Assembly (NCBI GenBank): GCA_014651175.1
Contig: BMWJ01000013.1
Location: 62,001-126,000 of the forward strand
Length of the DNA stretch: 64,000 nucleotides
From: Streptomyces clavifer
GTDB lineage: Bacteria; Actinomycetota; Actinomycetes; Streptomycetales; Streptomycetaceae
Direction: 5' to 3'
How positions within the stretch are numbered: position 1 is the stretch's first letter; each line of letters begins with the position of its first letter. This document shows positions 30,097 to 39,837 of this stretch, piece after piece. The notes beneath the pieces were generated by a model, which saw only the letters and a program-made list of their open reading frames with translations, ran no database searches and was not told the DNA's origin. Position numbers and translations under genes: made by a program.

Positions 30097-31608
30097 TCAG
30101 GACGACACCTGGGAGAACCGGTCCCGCAGCTCCCTCTTGAGGATCTTGCCGCTGGCGTTGCGCGGCAGCTCGTCCACGAACAGGACCCTCTTCGGGGCCT
30201 TGAAGTGCGCCAGCCTCTCGCGGGCGTGCTCGATCAGTTCGTCCTCCGTCGCGACGCCGCGGAGGACGACGATCGCGGTGACGGCCTCGATCCAGCGGTC
30301 GTCGGGCAGCCCCACGACCGCCGTTTCGGCCACCGCGGAGTGGGTGTAAAGGGCATCCTCCACCTGCCGGGAGGCCACGAGCACGCCTCCGGAGTTGATG
30401 ACGTCCTTCACCCGGTCGACGACCGTGAAATAGCCCTCCGGATCACGAACGGCCAGGTCACCGGAGTGGAACCAGCCGTCACGGAAGGCCTCCGCGCTCT
30501 CCTCCGGTTTGTCCCAGTAGCCCTGGCACAGCTGCGGGGAGCGGTAGACCACTTCGCCCGCCGTCCCGTCGGGCACCTCCCTGCCGTGCTCGTCGACCAC
30601 CCTCGCCTCGACGAAGAGCACGGGCCGGCCGCAGGATTCCATCCGGCCCTCGTGCTCGTCGGGGCCGAGGACCGTGGCGAGCGGGCCGATCTCGCTCTGT
30701 CCGAAGCAGTTGTAGAACGCCAGCTCCGGCAGCCGGGCGCGGAGGCGTTCCAGCACGGGCACCGGCATGATCGACGCACCGTAGTACGCCTTGCGCAGGG
30801 CGCCGAGCTCACGGGTGGCGAAGTCCGGGTGGTTGGAAAGACCGATCCAGACAGTGGGCGGGGCGAACAGGCTGTCCGCCTGCCCGGCCTCGACCAGGTC
30901 GAAGATCCGGCCCGCGTCCGGAGCGTCGAGGATCGTGTTCTCCGCGCCCACCGCGAGGTAGGGCATCAGGAACACGTGCATCTGCGCGGAGTGGTAGAGC
31001 GGCAGCGAGTGGACGGGCCGGTCGGTGGCGCGCAGGTCGAGCGCGGTGACCGCACTGACGTACTCGTGGACCAGGGCGCCGTGGGTCATCATCGCGCCCT
31101 TGGGCTGGGCGGTGGTGCCGGAGGTGTACAGCAGCTGGACCAGGTCGTCGGCGCCGGGCGTGTGCGCGGGGGTGAAGGGACGCGGGGTCTCCAGCTCACC
31201 GAGGAGCGAGTCCGGTGCGTCGCGCAGTGCGCGCGTGGGGTGTCCGGCGGGGACGCGGGGGGCCAGGCCGGGGTCGGTGAGGACGAGGGAGCTGCCGGAC
31301 TGCCGCAGGATGTACGACAGGTCGTCGCCGGTGAGGTTCTGGTTGACCGGTACGTGGACGAGTCCGGCCCGGGCGCAGGCCAGGTAGGCGATCAGGTACA
31401 CGTCGGAGTTGTGGGCGTAGGAGGCGACCCGGTCCCCCGGGCGCAGTCCGTGTGCCCCGGTCAGGACGGCGGCCGCCGTGCCGACCGCCTCGTCCAGCGC
31501 GGCGTAGGTCCAGGACCGGCCCGCGTACCGCACGGCGGTGCGCCCGGGGGTGCGCCGTGCGCTGCGTGCCACGACACCGTCGACTGTGCTGCTGCGTACA
31601 CCTGTCAT
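30097..31608 (-). CDS. Fatty acid/aryl-CoA synthetase (AMP-binding, FadD-type)
   Basis: The 503-residue adenylate-forming enzyme shows the P-loop LLYTSGTTAQPKGAMMTH, the motif YNCFGQSEIGPLA, GDLAVRDPEGYFTVVDRVKD with the ATP-ribose Asp, and the C-terminal LPRNASGKILKRELR with the catalytic Lys. It activates carboxylic acids to acyl-CoA. Length and motifs fit FadD13/long-chain acyl-CoA synthetases; the exact substrate is unknown. AGGA precedes the ATG at 31608. It stands alone between the surface-protein pair and a tandem repeat. Confidence 0.88.
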   Translation of the reverse strand: MTGVRSSTVDGVVARSARRTPGRTAVRYAGRSWTYAALDEAVGTAAAVLTGAHGLRPGDRVASYAHNSDVYLIAYLACARAGLVHVPVNQNLTGDDLSYILRQSGSSLVLTDPGLAPRVPAGHPTRALRDAPDSLLGELETPRPFTPAHTPGADDLVQLLYTSGTTAQPKGAMMTHGALVHEYVSAVTALDLRATDRPVHSLPLYHSAQMHVFLMPYLAVGAENTILDAPDAGRIFDLVEAGQADSLFAPPTVWIGLSNHPDFATRELGALRKAYYGASIMPVPVLERLRARLPELAFYNCFGQSEIGPLATVLGPDEHEGRMESCGRPVLFVEARVVDEHGREVPDGTAGEVVYRSPQLCQGYWDKPEESAEAFRDGWFHSGDLAVRDPEGYFTVVDRVKDVINSGGVLVASRQVEDALYTHSAVAETAVVGLPDDRWIEAVTAIVVLRGVATEDELIEHARERLAHFKAPKRVLFVDELPRNASGKILKRELRDRFSQVSS

Positions 31609-31748
31609 GGCGTGATCCTGAGCGGCCCGGGGGCCGGGGGTCAAGGGTCGCGGCCCCGGCGGACGGCGTACGGGCGTACGGGGCCGCCCCCTGTCGCGGC
31701 CCGGTCGGGAAGGCCGGCCCATGACGGGGTGCCACGAGCCGCAGGAGG

Positions 31749-31907
31749 GCGTGATGCCTGATCGCCGGGAGGGCGAGGAGGCGTGGGGGCTGGTCGTCGG
31801 GAGGGCGAGGAGGCGTGGGGGCTGGTCGCCGGGAGGTCGAGGAGGCGTGGGGGCTGGTCGCCGGGAGGTCGAGGAGGCGCCGAGGGCTGGTCGTCGGCCG
31901 GACGGAC
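31749..31907. repeat. 32-bp tandem repeat, three good and two degenerate copies
   Basis: Units begin with GCGTGGGGGCTGGTCG and end with GGCGAGGAG or GTCGAGGAG. Copies at 31781-31812, 31813-31844 and 31845-31876 differ at only one or two positions. Copies at 31749-31780 and from 31877 are diverged. A 32-bp period is not a multiple of three, so the repeat is not coding. It lies between the starts/ends of the AMP-ligase and antiporter genes and stops a few bases before the antiporter stop codon. Confidence 0.85.
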
Positions 31908-31914
31908 CGCGGCA

Positions 31915-33021
31915 TCAGGGACTGATCGCCAGGAAGACGAACGCGGCGAAGATCGCCAGATGTACACCGCCCTGGAGCAGGGTGGCGCGCCCCGGGACGA
32001 CGGTCAGGGCTCCCACCACGACGGTCAGCGCGAGCAGCACCATATGGGTGGCGCCGAGGCCGAGGTGCAGCGGTCCGTCCAGCCAGATCGAGGTGAGTGC
32101 GATCACCGGGATCGTGAGGCCGATGCTGGCCATCGCCGAGCCGAGGGCCAGGTTGAGGCTGGTCTGCACGCGTTCACGTCGGGCGGCCCGTACGGCGGCG
32201 AGGGTCTCCGGCAGGAGGACGAGCAGTGCGATGACGACGCCGACCACGGACTGCGGCATCCCCGCGGCCTCCACTCCCGATTCGACGGTCGGCGACACGG
32301 CCTTGGCGTCCCCGACGACGGCGACGAGCGCCACCAGGAGCATGACCACGCTGAGGGTGGTGGCGCCCCTTCCGGGCAGGGCGGCCGGGTCGGCCTCCTC
32401 ACGCGGTCTGCCGTCCTGGGTGAGCGGCAGGAAGTACTCGCGGTGCCGCACGGTCTGTACCGCGACGAACAGGCCGTAGAGCAGGAGCGAGGCGACGGCG
32501 GCGAAGCCGAGCTGGGCCGGGGAGAACTCGGGGCCCGGCTTTCCGATGGTGAAGGTGGGGAGGACCAGGCTGAGGGTGGCGAGGGTCGTCACGGTCGCCA
32601 GTGCGGCGCCGGTGCCCTCGGCGTTGAAGACGGCGACGCGGCTGCGTACGGCGCCGACCATCAGGGAGAGGCCGACGATGCCGTTGCAGGTGATCATGAC
32701 GGCGGCGAAGACGGTGTCGCGGGCGAGGGTGGACGTCTCGGGTCCGCCGTCCACCATGAGGGTGACGATCAACGCCACTTCGATGACGGTGACCGCGACC
32801 GCCAGGATCAGCGAGCCGTAGGGGTCACCGACGCGGTGGGCGATCACCTCCGCGTGGTGGACGGCTGCGAGCACCGCGCCCGCGAGGCAGAGCGCGACGA
32901 CGGCGACCGCGAACGGGGAGAGCGTGCGCCCCCAGCTGAGAACCAGGGCGAGTGCCGCGATCACCGGTACGGCGACGGTCCACTGCGTGACCAGGGCACG
33001 GACCGTCGCGCTCGCGTTCAT
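31915..33021 (-). CDS. ChaA-type Ca2+(Na+)/H+ antiporter
   Basis: The 368-residue integral membrane protein has about 11 hydrophobic helices and the two cation-exchanger repeats. The first contains AVHHAEVIAHRVGDPYGSLILAVAVTVIE, the second contains VVGVVIALLVLLPETLAAVRAARR and SLNLALGSAMASIGLTIPV. The acidic residues in VTVIEVALI and LLPETLAAV are the family ion-binding positions. It would exchange Ca2+ or Na+ for protons across the cell membrane. The ATG at 33021 is used; a GTG two codons upstream is possible. Confidence 0.88.
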   Translation of the reverse strand: MNASATVRALVTQWTVAVPVIAALALVLSWGRTLSPFAVAVVALCLAGAVLAAVHHAEVIAHRVGDPYGSLILAVAVTVIEVALIVTLMVDGGPETSTLARDTVFAAVMITCNGIVGLSLMVGAVRSRVAVFNAEGTGAALATVTTLATLSLVLPTFTIGKPGPEFSPAQLGFAAVASLLLYGLFVAVQTVRHREYFLPLTQDGRPREEADPAALPGRGATTLSVVMLLVALVAVVGDAKAVSPTVESGVEAAGMPQSVVGVVIALLVLLPETLAAVRAARRERVQTSLNLALGSAMASIGLTIPVIALTSIWLDGPLHLGLGATHMVLLALTVVVGALTVVPGRATLLQGGVHLAIFAAFVFLAISP

Positions 33022-33243
33022 GGGCACAGGCTGCCAGAGGTGGGCGGGGAGCGCGCGCCGGAGATCGGAGATCGTGCCGACGGTTCACCGAGGACGCGCC
33101 GTCGGCCGTCGCGCACGCTCCGCCGTCCGCCGGGAGCCGCCACGTTGATGGGGTGTCAGATTCTTTGTTCCGTCAGAGGCCCACGGGGCGGCCGAGGTGA
33201 CAGTAACCTCTGCTTCGGCAGGAAGTTTCACCATCGGACGAGA

Positions 33244-33261
33244 TTTCGAAAGTTACTTTCG
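33244..33261. promoter_or_regulatory. CGAAAG/CTTTCG palindrome upstream of the serine hydrolase
   Basis: CGAAAG TTA CTTTCG (33247-33261) is a perfect 6-bp inverted repeat with a 3-base centre, overlapping the octamer palindrome TTTCGAAA (33244-33251). It resembles the CGAAA-N-TTTCG elements found upstream of Streptomyces xylanase genes and the one at 35934-35944 in this window. It lies about 40 bases before the chosen start codon. Confidence 0.55.
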
Positions 33262-33298
33262 TGCCGGTGCTTTCGACATGAAGGGGAAGGGGTTCCGG

Positions 33299-35158
33299 AT
33301 GACCGGGGACGTGTCGGACCGGGGAATGAGCCGCCGGAGGATGGGCGGCGGGATACTGGCGCTGGGCGGAGCACTCGCCCTCGCACCGATCCCCTTCGCG
33401 GGAGCGGCGGGCACGGCGGTCGGCGCCGGTCGGGACACGGAGGCGGCCGGCACGGGAGCGGGAGCCGGGACGGACATGGGATCAGGGTCGCGCAGGCCCA
33501 CGCTGCGCCGGGGCTCCCCCGCACGCGCCGGTCTGCTGGACGAGCCGCTCGACCAGCTCGTGTCCGACGCGGAGAAGTACCTCGCCGACTCACCCGCCCA
33601 CCCCTGGTACGCGGGCGCCGTGCTGCTGGCCGGGCGCGGCGGAACCGTGGCCCTGCACCGGCCGATCGGCAAGGCGGTGCGTTACGCGGCCTACGACGAG
33701 AAGACCGACACCGGCGTGGAGTTCCCCGCGGAACAGCAGATCGCGATGGCCGAGGACACGGTCTTCGACCTCGCCTCGGTGTCGAAGCTCTTCACCTCGA
33801 TCCTGGCCGTGCAGCAGATCGAGCGGGGCACGCTGGAGCTGGAGGCCGCGGTCGCCTCGTACCTGCCGGACTTCGCCGGGGGCGGCAAGCAGGACATCAC
33901 GGTCCGTCAGCTGCTCACTCACACCTCGGGCTTGCGCTCCTGGATCCCGCTGTACAAGGAGCCGACCCGCGAGGGGAAGCTCCGCCTGCTCTGGAACGAG
34001 GTGCCGGCCTCCGCGCCCGGAACGAAGTACCTCTACTCCGACCTCAATCTGATCTCGCTGCAGCTGGTCCTGGAGAAGATCACCGGCCGCACCCAGGACG
34101 TGCTGCTCCGCGAGGAGATCACCGCTCCGCTCGGGATGCACCGCACGCGGTACAACCCGCCCGCCTCCTGGAAGCCGAAGATCGCAGCCACCGAGGATGC
34201 CCGGCTGCCCTGGTCGGGGCTGGAGCGCGGGCTGGTCTGGGGCGAGGTCCACGACGAGAACGCGTACAGCCTGGACGGGGTCGCCGGCCACGCGGGGGTC
34301 TTCTCGTGCGCGTGGGACCTGGCCGTGCTGGCCCGTACGCTCCTCAACGGGGGCGTCTACGGCAGGTCCCGCATCCTGTCCGAGGACTCGGTGGAGCTGC
34401 TGTTCACCGACTTCAACACCGCGTTCCCGGGTGATGAGCACGGGCTGGGCTTCGAGCTCTACCAGCACTGGTACATGGGCGCGATGGCCACGCCGCGCAC
34501 CGCCGGCCACACCGGATTCACCGGCACCAGCCTGGTCATCGATCCGACGACGGACTCGTTCCTGATCATCCTGGGAAACTCGGTGCACCCCGTGCGCAGC
34601 TGGCGCTCGGGCAGTGCGCCGCGGGTCGCGGCCGCCAACCGGATGGCGCGCGCCGTGCCCGTCCGCCCCGCCCGGGGCAAAACCGCCTGGTTCTCCGGCA
34701 TGGAGAGCGCGGCCACCGCCACGCTGGCGCTGCCCGCGCTGCGTCCGGCCACCGCGCACGCGGTGCTGAGCTGCACGCTCTGGTGGGACACCGAGCCGTC
34801 GTCGGACTCCTTGGTCCTGGAGGCCTCGTCGGACTCCGGAGCGACGTGGCAGCCGGTGCCCTTCACGACCTCCCCGGCCGGTTCAGGGCGGCCCCGGCCG
34901 GATCAGCCGCACCCGGCGGGCTCGGTGTCCGGCTGGTCCGGACGGGTCTGGCACCGCCTCGACGCGGACCTGGCGGCATGGCACGGCACCGAGGTCAGGC
35001 TGCGGTGGCGTTACACCACCGACCAGTTGTACGTCGGGCGCGGTGCGTACGTCGACGGCCTGCGCGTCCGGGACGGTGGCCGCACCCTGTTCGACGGGAA
35101 CAGGCCCGGCGATTCCGGCCGTGTCGAGGCGACGGGGTGGACGGTCTCCGCCGACTGA
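33299..35158 (+). CDS. Exported serine hydrolase (beta-lactamase/esterase class C fold) with C-terminal beta-sandwich
   Basis: The 619-residue protein begins with a twin-arginine-like leader (SRRRMGGGILALGGALAL, about residues 11-28). The class C beta-lactamase-type domain (about 80-445) has SVSKLF with nucleophile S160 and K163, YSDLN with Y246 and HTGFTG with H404. The last 150 residues form a Cys-poor beta-sandwich (WSGRVWHRLDADLAAWHGTEVRLRWRY), probably carbohydrate- or protein-binding. The family includes esterases, D-aminopeptidases and PBP-like proteins, so the substrate is open. The start at 33299 has a strong AAGGGG site six bases upstream; ATGs at 33278 and further upstream lack one. 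The CGAAA-type palindrome suggests regulation with xylan genes. Confidence 0.85.
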   Translation: MTGDVSDRGMSRRRMGGGILALGGALALAPIPFAGAAGTAVGAGRDTEAAGTGAGAGTDMGSGSRRPTLRRGSPARAGLLDEPLDQLVSDAEKYLADSPAHPWYAGAVLLAGRGGTVALHRPIGKAVRYAAYDEKTDTGVEFPAEQQIAMAEDTVFDLASVSKLFTSILAVQQIERGTLELEAAVASYLPDFAGGGKQDITVRQLLTHTSGLRSWIPLYKEPTREGKLRLLWNEVPASAPGTKYLYSDLNLISLQLVLEKITGRTQDVLLREEITAPLGMHRTRYNPPASWKPKIAATEDARLPWSGLERGLVWGEVHDENAYSLDGVAGHAGVFSCAWDLAVLARTLLNGGVYGRSRILSEDSVELLFTDFNTAFPGDEHGLGFELYQHWYMGAMATPRTAGHTGFTGTSLVIDPTTDSFLIILGNSVHPVRSWRSGSAPRVAAANRMARAVPVRPARGKTAWFSGMESAATATLALPALRPATAHAVLSCTLWWDTEPSSDSLVLEASSDSGATWQPVPFTTSPAGSGRPRPDQPHPAGSVSGWSGRVWHRLDADLAAWHGTEVRLRWRYTTDQLYVGRGAYVDGLRVRDGGRTLFDGNRPGDSGRVEATGWTVSAD

Positions 35159-35196
35159 GGAGCCCGACCGGCGGTCCGGCTGGTTGGATGACGGGC

Positions 35197-35838
35197 ATGA
35201 ACGGAACACAGTCCATAGAGGCACCGTGGGGCGTGTCGGTGTTCGGGGCGGCGAGCGTGGATGCCGCACCCGACCTGGCACGCCTGCGTGTCGCCATCGA
35301 GCAGACCAGGAACACGCCGGGTGAGGCGTTCGCCGCGACCAGGGTCGGGGTGAACCGGATCCGGGAGGTCCTGCGCGGGCACCGGGTGCCCGAGGCCGCA
35401 GTGTCGGCATCACGGCTGAACCTGTCGTCGCAGTGGAGCTACGGCAGCGAGCGCACGTTCCTCGGCTACGAGTGCACCGCGTCGTTCGTGATCGAGCTGC
35501 GGGACCTGGACCTCCTGGAGACCGTGCTCATCGACGTCGTCGACGCGGGGGCCAACCAGGTCGAGAGCGTCGAATTCGACGTGAGTGCGAAGAAGGAGCT
35601 GCGCGCCCGGGCCCGTACGGCGGCCGTGGCCGCGGCACGCGAGAAGGCCGCACTGTACGCCGCAGCCGCGGATGTGCGGCTCGGACCCGTCGTCCACATC
35701 AAGGACGTGGACGCGGAGCAGCTCCAGAACTACCGCGGCCACGGCGGGCACGACGGAGGCGGCGAGGGCGATCTGACGCCGGGCAAGGTGACGGTGTCGG
35801 CGGGTGTCGTGATCGGTCTCTCGCTCATCGGCAGTTGA
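35197..35838 (+). CDS. SIMPL-domain (DUF541) protein
   Basis: A 213-residue soluble protein with the SIMPL/DUF541 pattern: GVSVFGAASVDAAPDLARLRVAIE at the start, VSASRLNLSSQWSYGSERTFLGYECTASFVIELRDLD in the middle, ANQVESVEFDVS and the helix ARARTAAVAAAREKAALYAAAADV. There is no signal peptide, unlike many proteobacterial members. The function of the family is poorly known. The start is 35197, with an in-frame ATG nine bases upstream as an alternative. It lies 38 bases after the serine hydrolase, on the same strand, and ends before a 12-bp hairpin. Confidence 0.83.
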   Translation: MNGTQSIEAPWGVSVFGAASVDAAPDLARLRVAIEQTRNTPGEAFAATRVGVNRIREVLRGHRVPEAAVSASRLNLSSQWSYGSERTFLGYECTASFVIELRDLDLLETVLIDVVDAGANQVESVEFDVSAKKELRARARTAAVAAAREKAALYAAAADVRLGPVVHIKDVDAEQLQNYRGHGGHDGGGEGDLTPGKVTVSAGVVIGLSLIGS

Positions 35839-35863
35839 GGCACGCGCCTGGGGGCGCGAAAGC

Positions 35864-35896
35864 GGGCGCGGGCCGAGTCGGGGACGGCCCGCGCCC
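35864..35896 (+). terminator. Terminator hairpin after the SIMPL gene
   Basis: GGGCGCGGGCCG (35864-35875) pairs perfectly with 35885-35896 over a nine-base loop and is followed by TTCTC. It should isolate the SIMPL unit from the xylanase promoter region. Confidence 0.75.
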
Positions 35897-35933
35897 TTCT
35901 CATGAGCCCTCGCACAGAGCCGAACATCCGGAT

Positions 35934-35944
35934 CGAAACTTTCG
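35934..35944. promoter_or_regulatory. CGAAA-C-TTTCG palindrome upstream of the xylanase
   Basis: CGAAACTTTCG is a perfect 5-bp inverted repeat around one base, of the type described upstream of Streptomyces xylanase genes as a repressor target. It lies 360 bases before the xylanase start and about 160 bases upstream of the predicted -35, so it may act with the second element at 36081. Confidence 0.6.
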
Positions 35945-36080
35945 GTGCGCTCAGTGAATACCTTTCGTCATGCGCCCGCGTCCTACGCGCCTTTCTCGCC
36001 GATGAGTCCGGTCACGTACCGGAACCACATCATCTACGCAGGCAGAATGAACGAGAGGCGCCGAAGCTTCACATGTCCGC

Positions 36081-36096
36081 TCGGAAATATTTCGGA
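36081..36096. promoter_or_regulatory. GGAAATATTTC palindrome next to the xylanase promoter
   Basis: TCGGAAATATTTCGGA is palindromic except at one pair. It sits ten bases upstream of the predicted -35 box, a good position for a regulator of the xylanase gene. It resembles the CGAAA-type boxes in having GAAA and TTTC arms. Confidence 0.45.
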
Positions 36097-36105
36097 AATA
36101 CGCCG

Positions 36106-37667
<1,562 letters not shown>

Positions 37668-37680
37668 ACGGGGCGGCCAT

Positions 37681-37725
37681 CGGTACGGCGGGGCGGGAAC
37701 CCTCGCACGCGCCCCCGCCGTACCG
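37681..37725 (+). terminator. Terminator hairpin after the xylanase
   Basis: CGGTACGGCGGGG (37681-37693) pairs perfectly with 37713-37725; the loop is 19 bases. It begins 14 bases after the xylanase stop codon. Confidence 0.75.
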
Positions 37726-37862
37726 CCCCCGCCCCGCCCGTTCCTGCGACCGGGCGAGGCGGTTCGCCGTCACCGCCGACGCGCGGCCGGACGGTGATGG
37801 CACGGCCCACCTGCCATGGATCCGCTGGACGCCGGAACTCGACGCGGTCAGGCAGCGGATCA

Positions 37863-38064
37863 ACCGTGCCCTGCGGACCGGCCGGCTCTCCGACGTACGC
37901 GGAGATCGCCCGCCGACCGTCCGGGCACCGCTTCCGGGTCGAGGAGGCGATGCGGACGCTCTCGTACTTCGACGGGATGAACTTCGCGGCGCGGGCGACC
38001 GCTCCCGCGTCGCTCTCGGTGGGGCTGACGGACCGCATCCGCCCCTCGTCGACCGTCGCCGTCA
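37863..38064 (+). pseudogene. Remnant of an acetyl xylan esterase/cephalosporin-C deacetylase gene
   Basis: One frame reads [10 protein letters not shown], then [20 protein letters not shown] and [20 protein letters not shown]. This is the C-terminal third of the AXE1/cephalosporin-C deacetylase family, where YFDGMNFA and the CPPSTV box (here RPSSTV) are characteristic. There is no start codon context, no upstream nucleophile domain with GxSxGG, and the frame does not continue to the conserved His (NAHEG region). It sits between the xylanase terminator and the next gene, and debranching esterases are natural partners of xylanases. Confidence 0.75.
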
Positions 38065-38090
38065 CCCGTGGTCCGCCCACCCGTGTCCCG

Positions 38091-39665
38091 TCACCGGCCC
38101 AGCGCCGCCATCGCGGCGTTGTGGCCGGGCACCCCGCTGACCCCTCCGCCGCGCACCGCGCCCGCCCCGCACAGCAGGACGTTGGCGTGCGCGGTCTCGA
38201 CACCCCAGCGGCCGGTGTCCTCGGTGGCGTACGGGAAGGACAGGTCCCGGTGGAAGATGTGCCCGCCGGGCAGCCTCAGGTCCTGCTCCAGGTCGAGCGG
38301 TGTCTTCGCCTCGATGCACGGCTCGCCGTTGCCGTCGAGGGCCAGGCAGTCGGCGATCGGTTCCTCCAGGTGGCTGTCGAGCTCCGCGAGGGTCGCCTCC
38401 AGCAGGGCCGCGCGCGCCGCTGCGTTGTCCGCGGCGAAGAGCCGGGCGGGGGTGTGCAGCCCGAAGAGGGTGAGGGTCTGGTAGCCGCGGGCCGCGAGCT
38501 CGGGGCCGAGGATCGACGGGTCGGTCAGCGAGTGGCAGTAGATCTCGGACGGCGGGGCGGCGGGCAGCCGTCCCGCCGCTGCCTCCCGGTACGCGTCGGC
38601 AAGCTGTGTGTAGCCCTCCGCGATGTGGAAGGTGCCGGCGAACGCCCGGTGCGGGTCGACCGCGTGGTCCCGCAGCTTCGGCAACCGGGTGAGCAGCATG
38701 TTCACCTTCAGCTGCGCACCCTCGGCCGGGGCGGGCCGCTCCTCGCCGAGGAGTGCGGCCAGTGCCTGCGGGGAGGCGTTGACCAGGACCCGGCGGGCGG
38801 CGACGACCCGCTCCCCGCCGGGTGAGCGGACGGTGACCTCCGCGCGGGTCCCGTCCGTGTCGATACGGGTGGCCTCGTGCAGGACGCGGATCTCGGCGCC
38901 CGCGGCCCGGGCCGCCCCGGCCAGGGCGTCGGTGAGCGCGCCCATCCCGCCGACCGGGACGTCCCAGTCCCCGGTGCCGCCGCCGATCACGTGGTAGAGG
39001 AAGCAGCGGTTCTGGAGCAGCGACGGGTCGTGGGCGTCGGCGAAGGTACCGATCAGGGCATCGGTCAGCACGACGCCACGTACGAGGTCGTCGGTGAACC
39101 GCTCCTCGACGGCGACGCCGATGGGCTCCTCGAACAGCGTGCGCCAGGCGTCCGCGTCGTCGATCCTCGCCCGCAGTCCGTCGCGGGCCGGCAGGGGTTC
39201 GGTGAGCGTCGGGAAGACCCGCTCGGCGACCCGTTGCGTCATCGCGTAGAAGCGCTGCCACGCGTCGTACTCACGCTCGTCGCCGGTGAGGTCCGCGAAG
39301 GACGCACGGGTGCCGTCGCCGCCGATGAGCAGCCCGGTGGCCCGTCCGCCGCGCACCACCGGGGTGTACGAGGAGACCGTGCGCTTGCGTACGGCGAAGT
39401 CGAGGCCGAGATCCCGGACGATCTTCGAGGGGAGCAGCGAGACGAGGTACGAATAGCGGGACAGCCTGGCGTCGACCCCGTCGAACGGGCGGGTGGAGAC
39501 GGCCGCTCCCCCGGTGTTGCCGAGACGCTCCAGGACGAGGACGGACTGTCCGGCGCGGGCGAGGTAGGCGGCGGCGACGAGGCCGTTGTGGCCACCGCCC
39601 ACGATCACCGCGTCATAGCGGTCGTGCGCGGGCTTGCCGGCTGCGTGTGTCTCGTCCGTAGGCAT
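38091..39665 (-). CDS. FAD-dependent oxidoreductase, phytoene desaturase/PYROXD2-like
   Basis: The 524-residue flavoprotein starts its dinucleotide fold at residues about 18-45 ([28 protein letters not shown]), followed by [12 protein letters not shown]. The C-terminal FAD motif is [26 protein letters not shown]. Central segments [26 protein letters not shown] are typical of the carotenoid desaturase/isomerase superfamily. No carotenoid genes flank it, and the PYROXD2-type branch has no firmly known reaction. There is no signal peptide. The ATG at 39665 is the first good start. Confidence 0.85.
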   Translation of the reverse strand: MPTDETHAAGKPAHDRYDAVIVGGGHNGLVAAAYLARAGQSVLVLERLGNTGGAAVSTRPFDGVDARLSRYSYLVSLLPSKIVRDLGLDFAVRKRTVSSYTPVVRGGRATGLLIGGDGTRASFADLTGDEREYDAWQRFYAMTQRVAERVFPTLTEPLPARDGLRARIDDADAWRTLFEEPIGVAVEERFTDDLVRGVVLTDALIGTFADAHDPSLLQNRCFLYHVIGGGTGDWDVPVGGMGALTDALAGAARAAGAEIRVLHEATRIDTDGTRAEVTVRSPGGERVVAARRVLVNASPQALAALLGEERPAPAEGAQLKVNMLLTRLPKLRDHAVDPHRAFAGTFHIAEGYTQLADAYREAAAGRLPAAPPSEIYCHSLTDPSILGPELAARGYQTLTLFGLHTPARLFAADNAAARAALLEATLAELDSHLEEPIADCLALDGNGEPCIEAKTPLDLEQDLRLPGGHIFHRDLSFPYATEDTGRWGVETAHANVLLCGAGAVRGGGVSGVPGHNAAMAALGR

Positions 39666-39837
39666 GGCCCCTTCGTAACACGGGATGATCACCCCTGCCC
39701 AGAGGGCTGCGGGTGCCCGGAGGCGGACGGTCGGGGCAGAGCGCGCAGGCCGCCGGGGGGCCACCGGGATGCGGGGAGGGCCGCGGGTGCGGGCGCGGCC
39801 CGCGAGGCCGGGACGGCCGCGTGGTGGTCGGCGCCGC

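Noticed and set aside
31749-31907. The 32-bp repeats as a CRISPR array
   Set aside because: The copies are directly adjacent with no spacers, and no cas gene is present.
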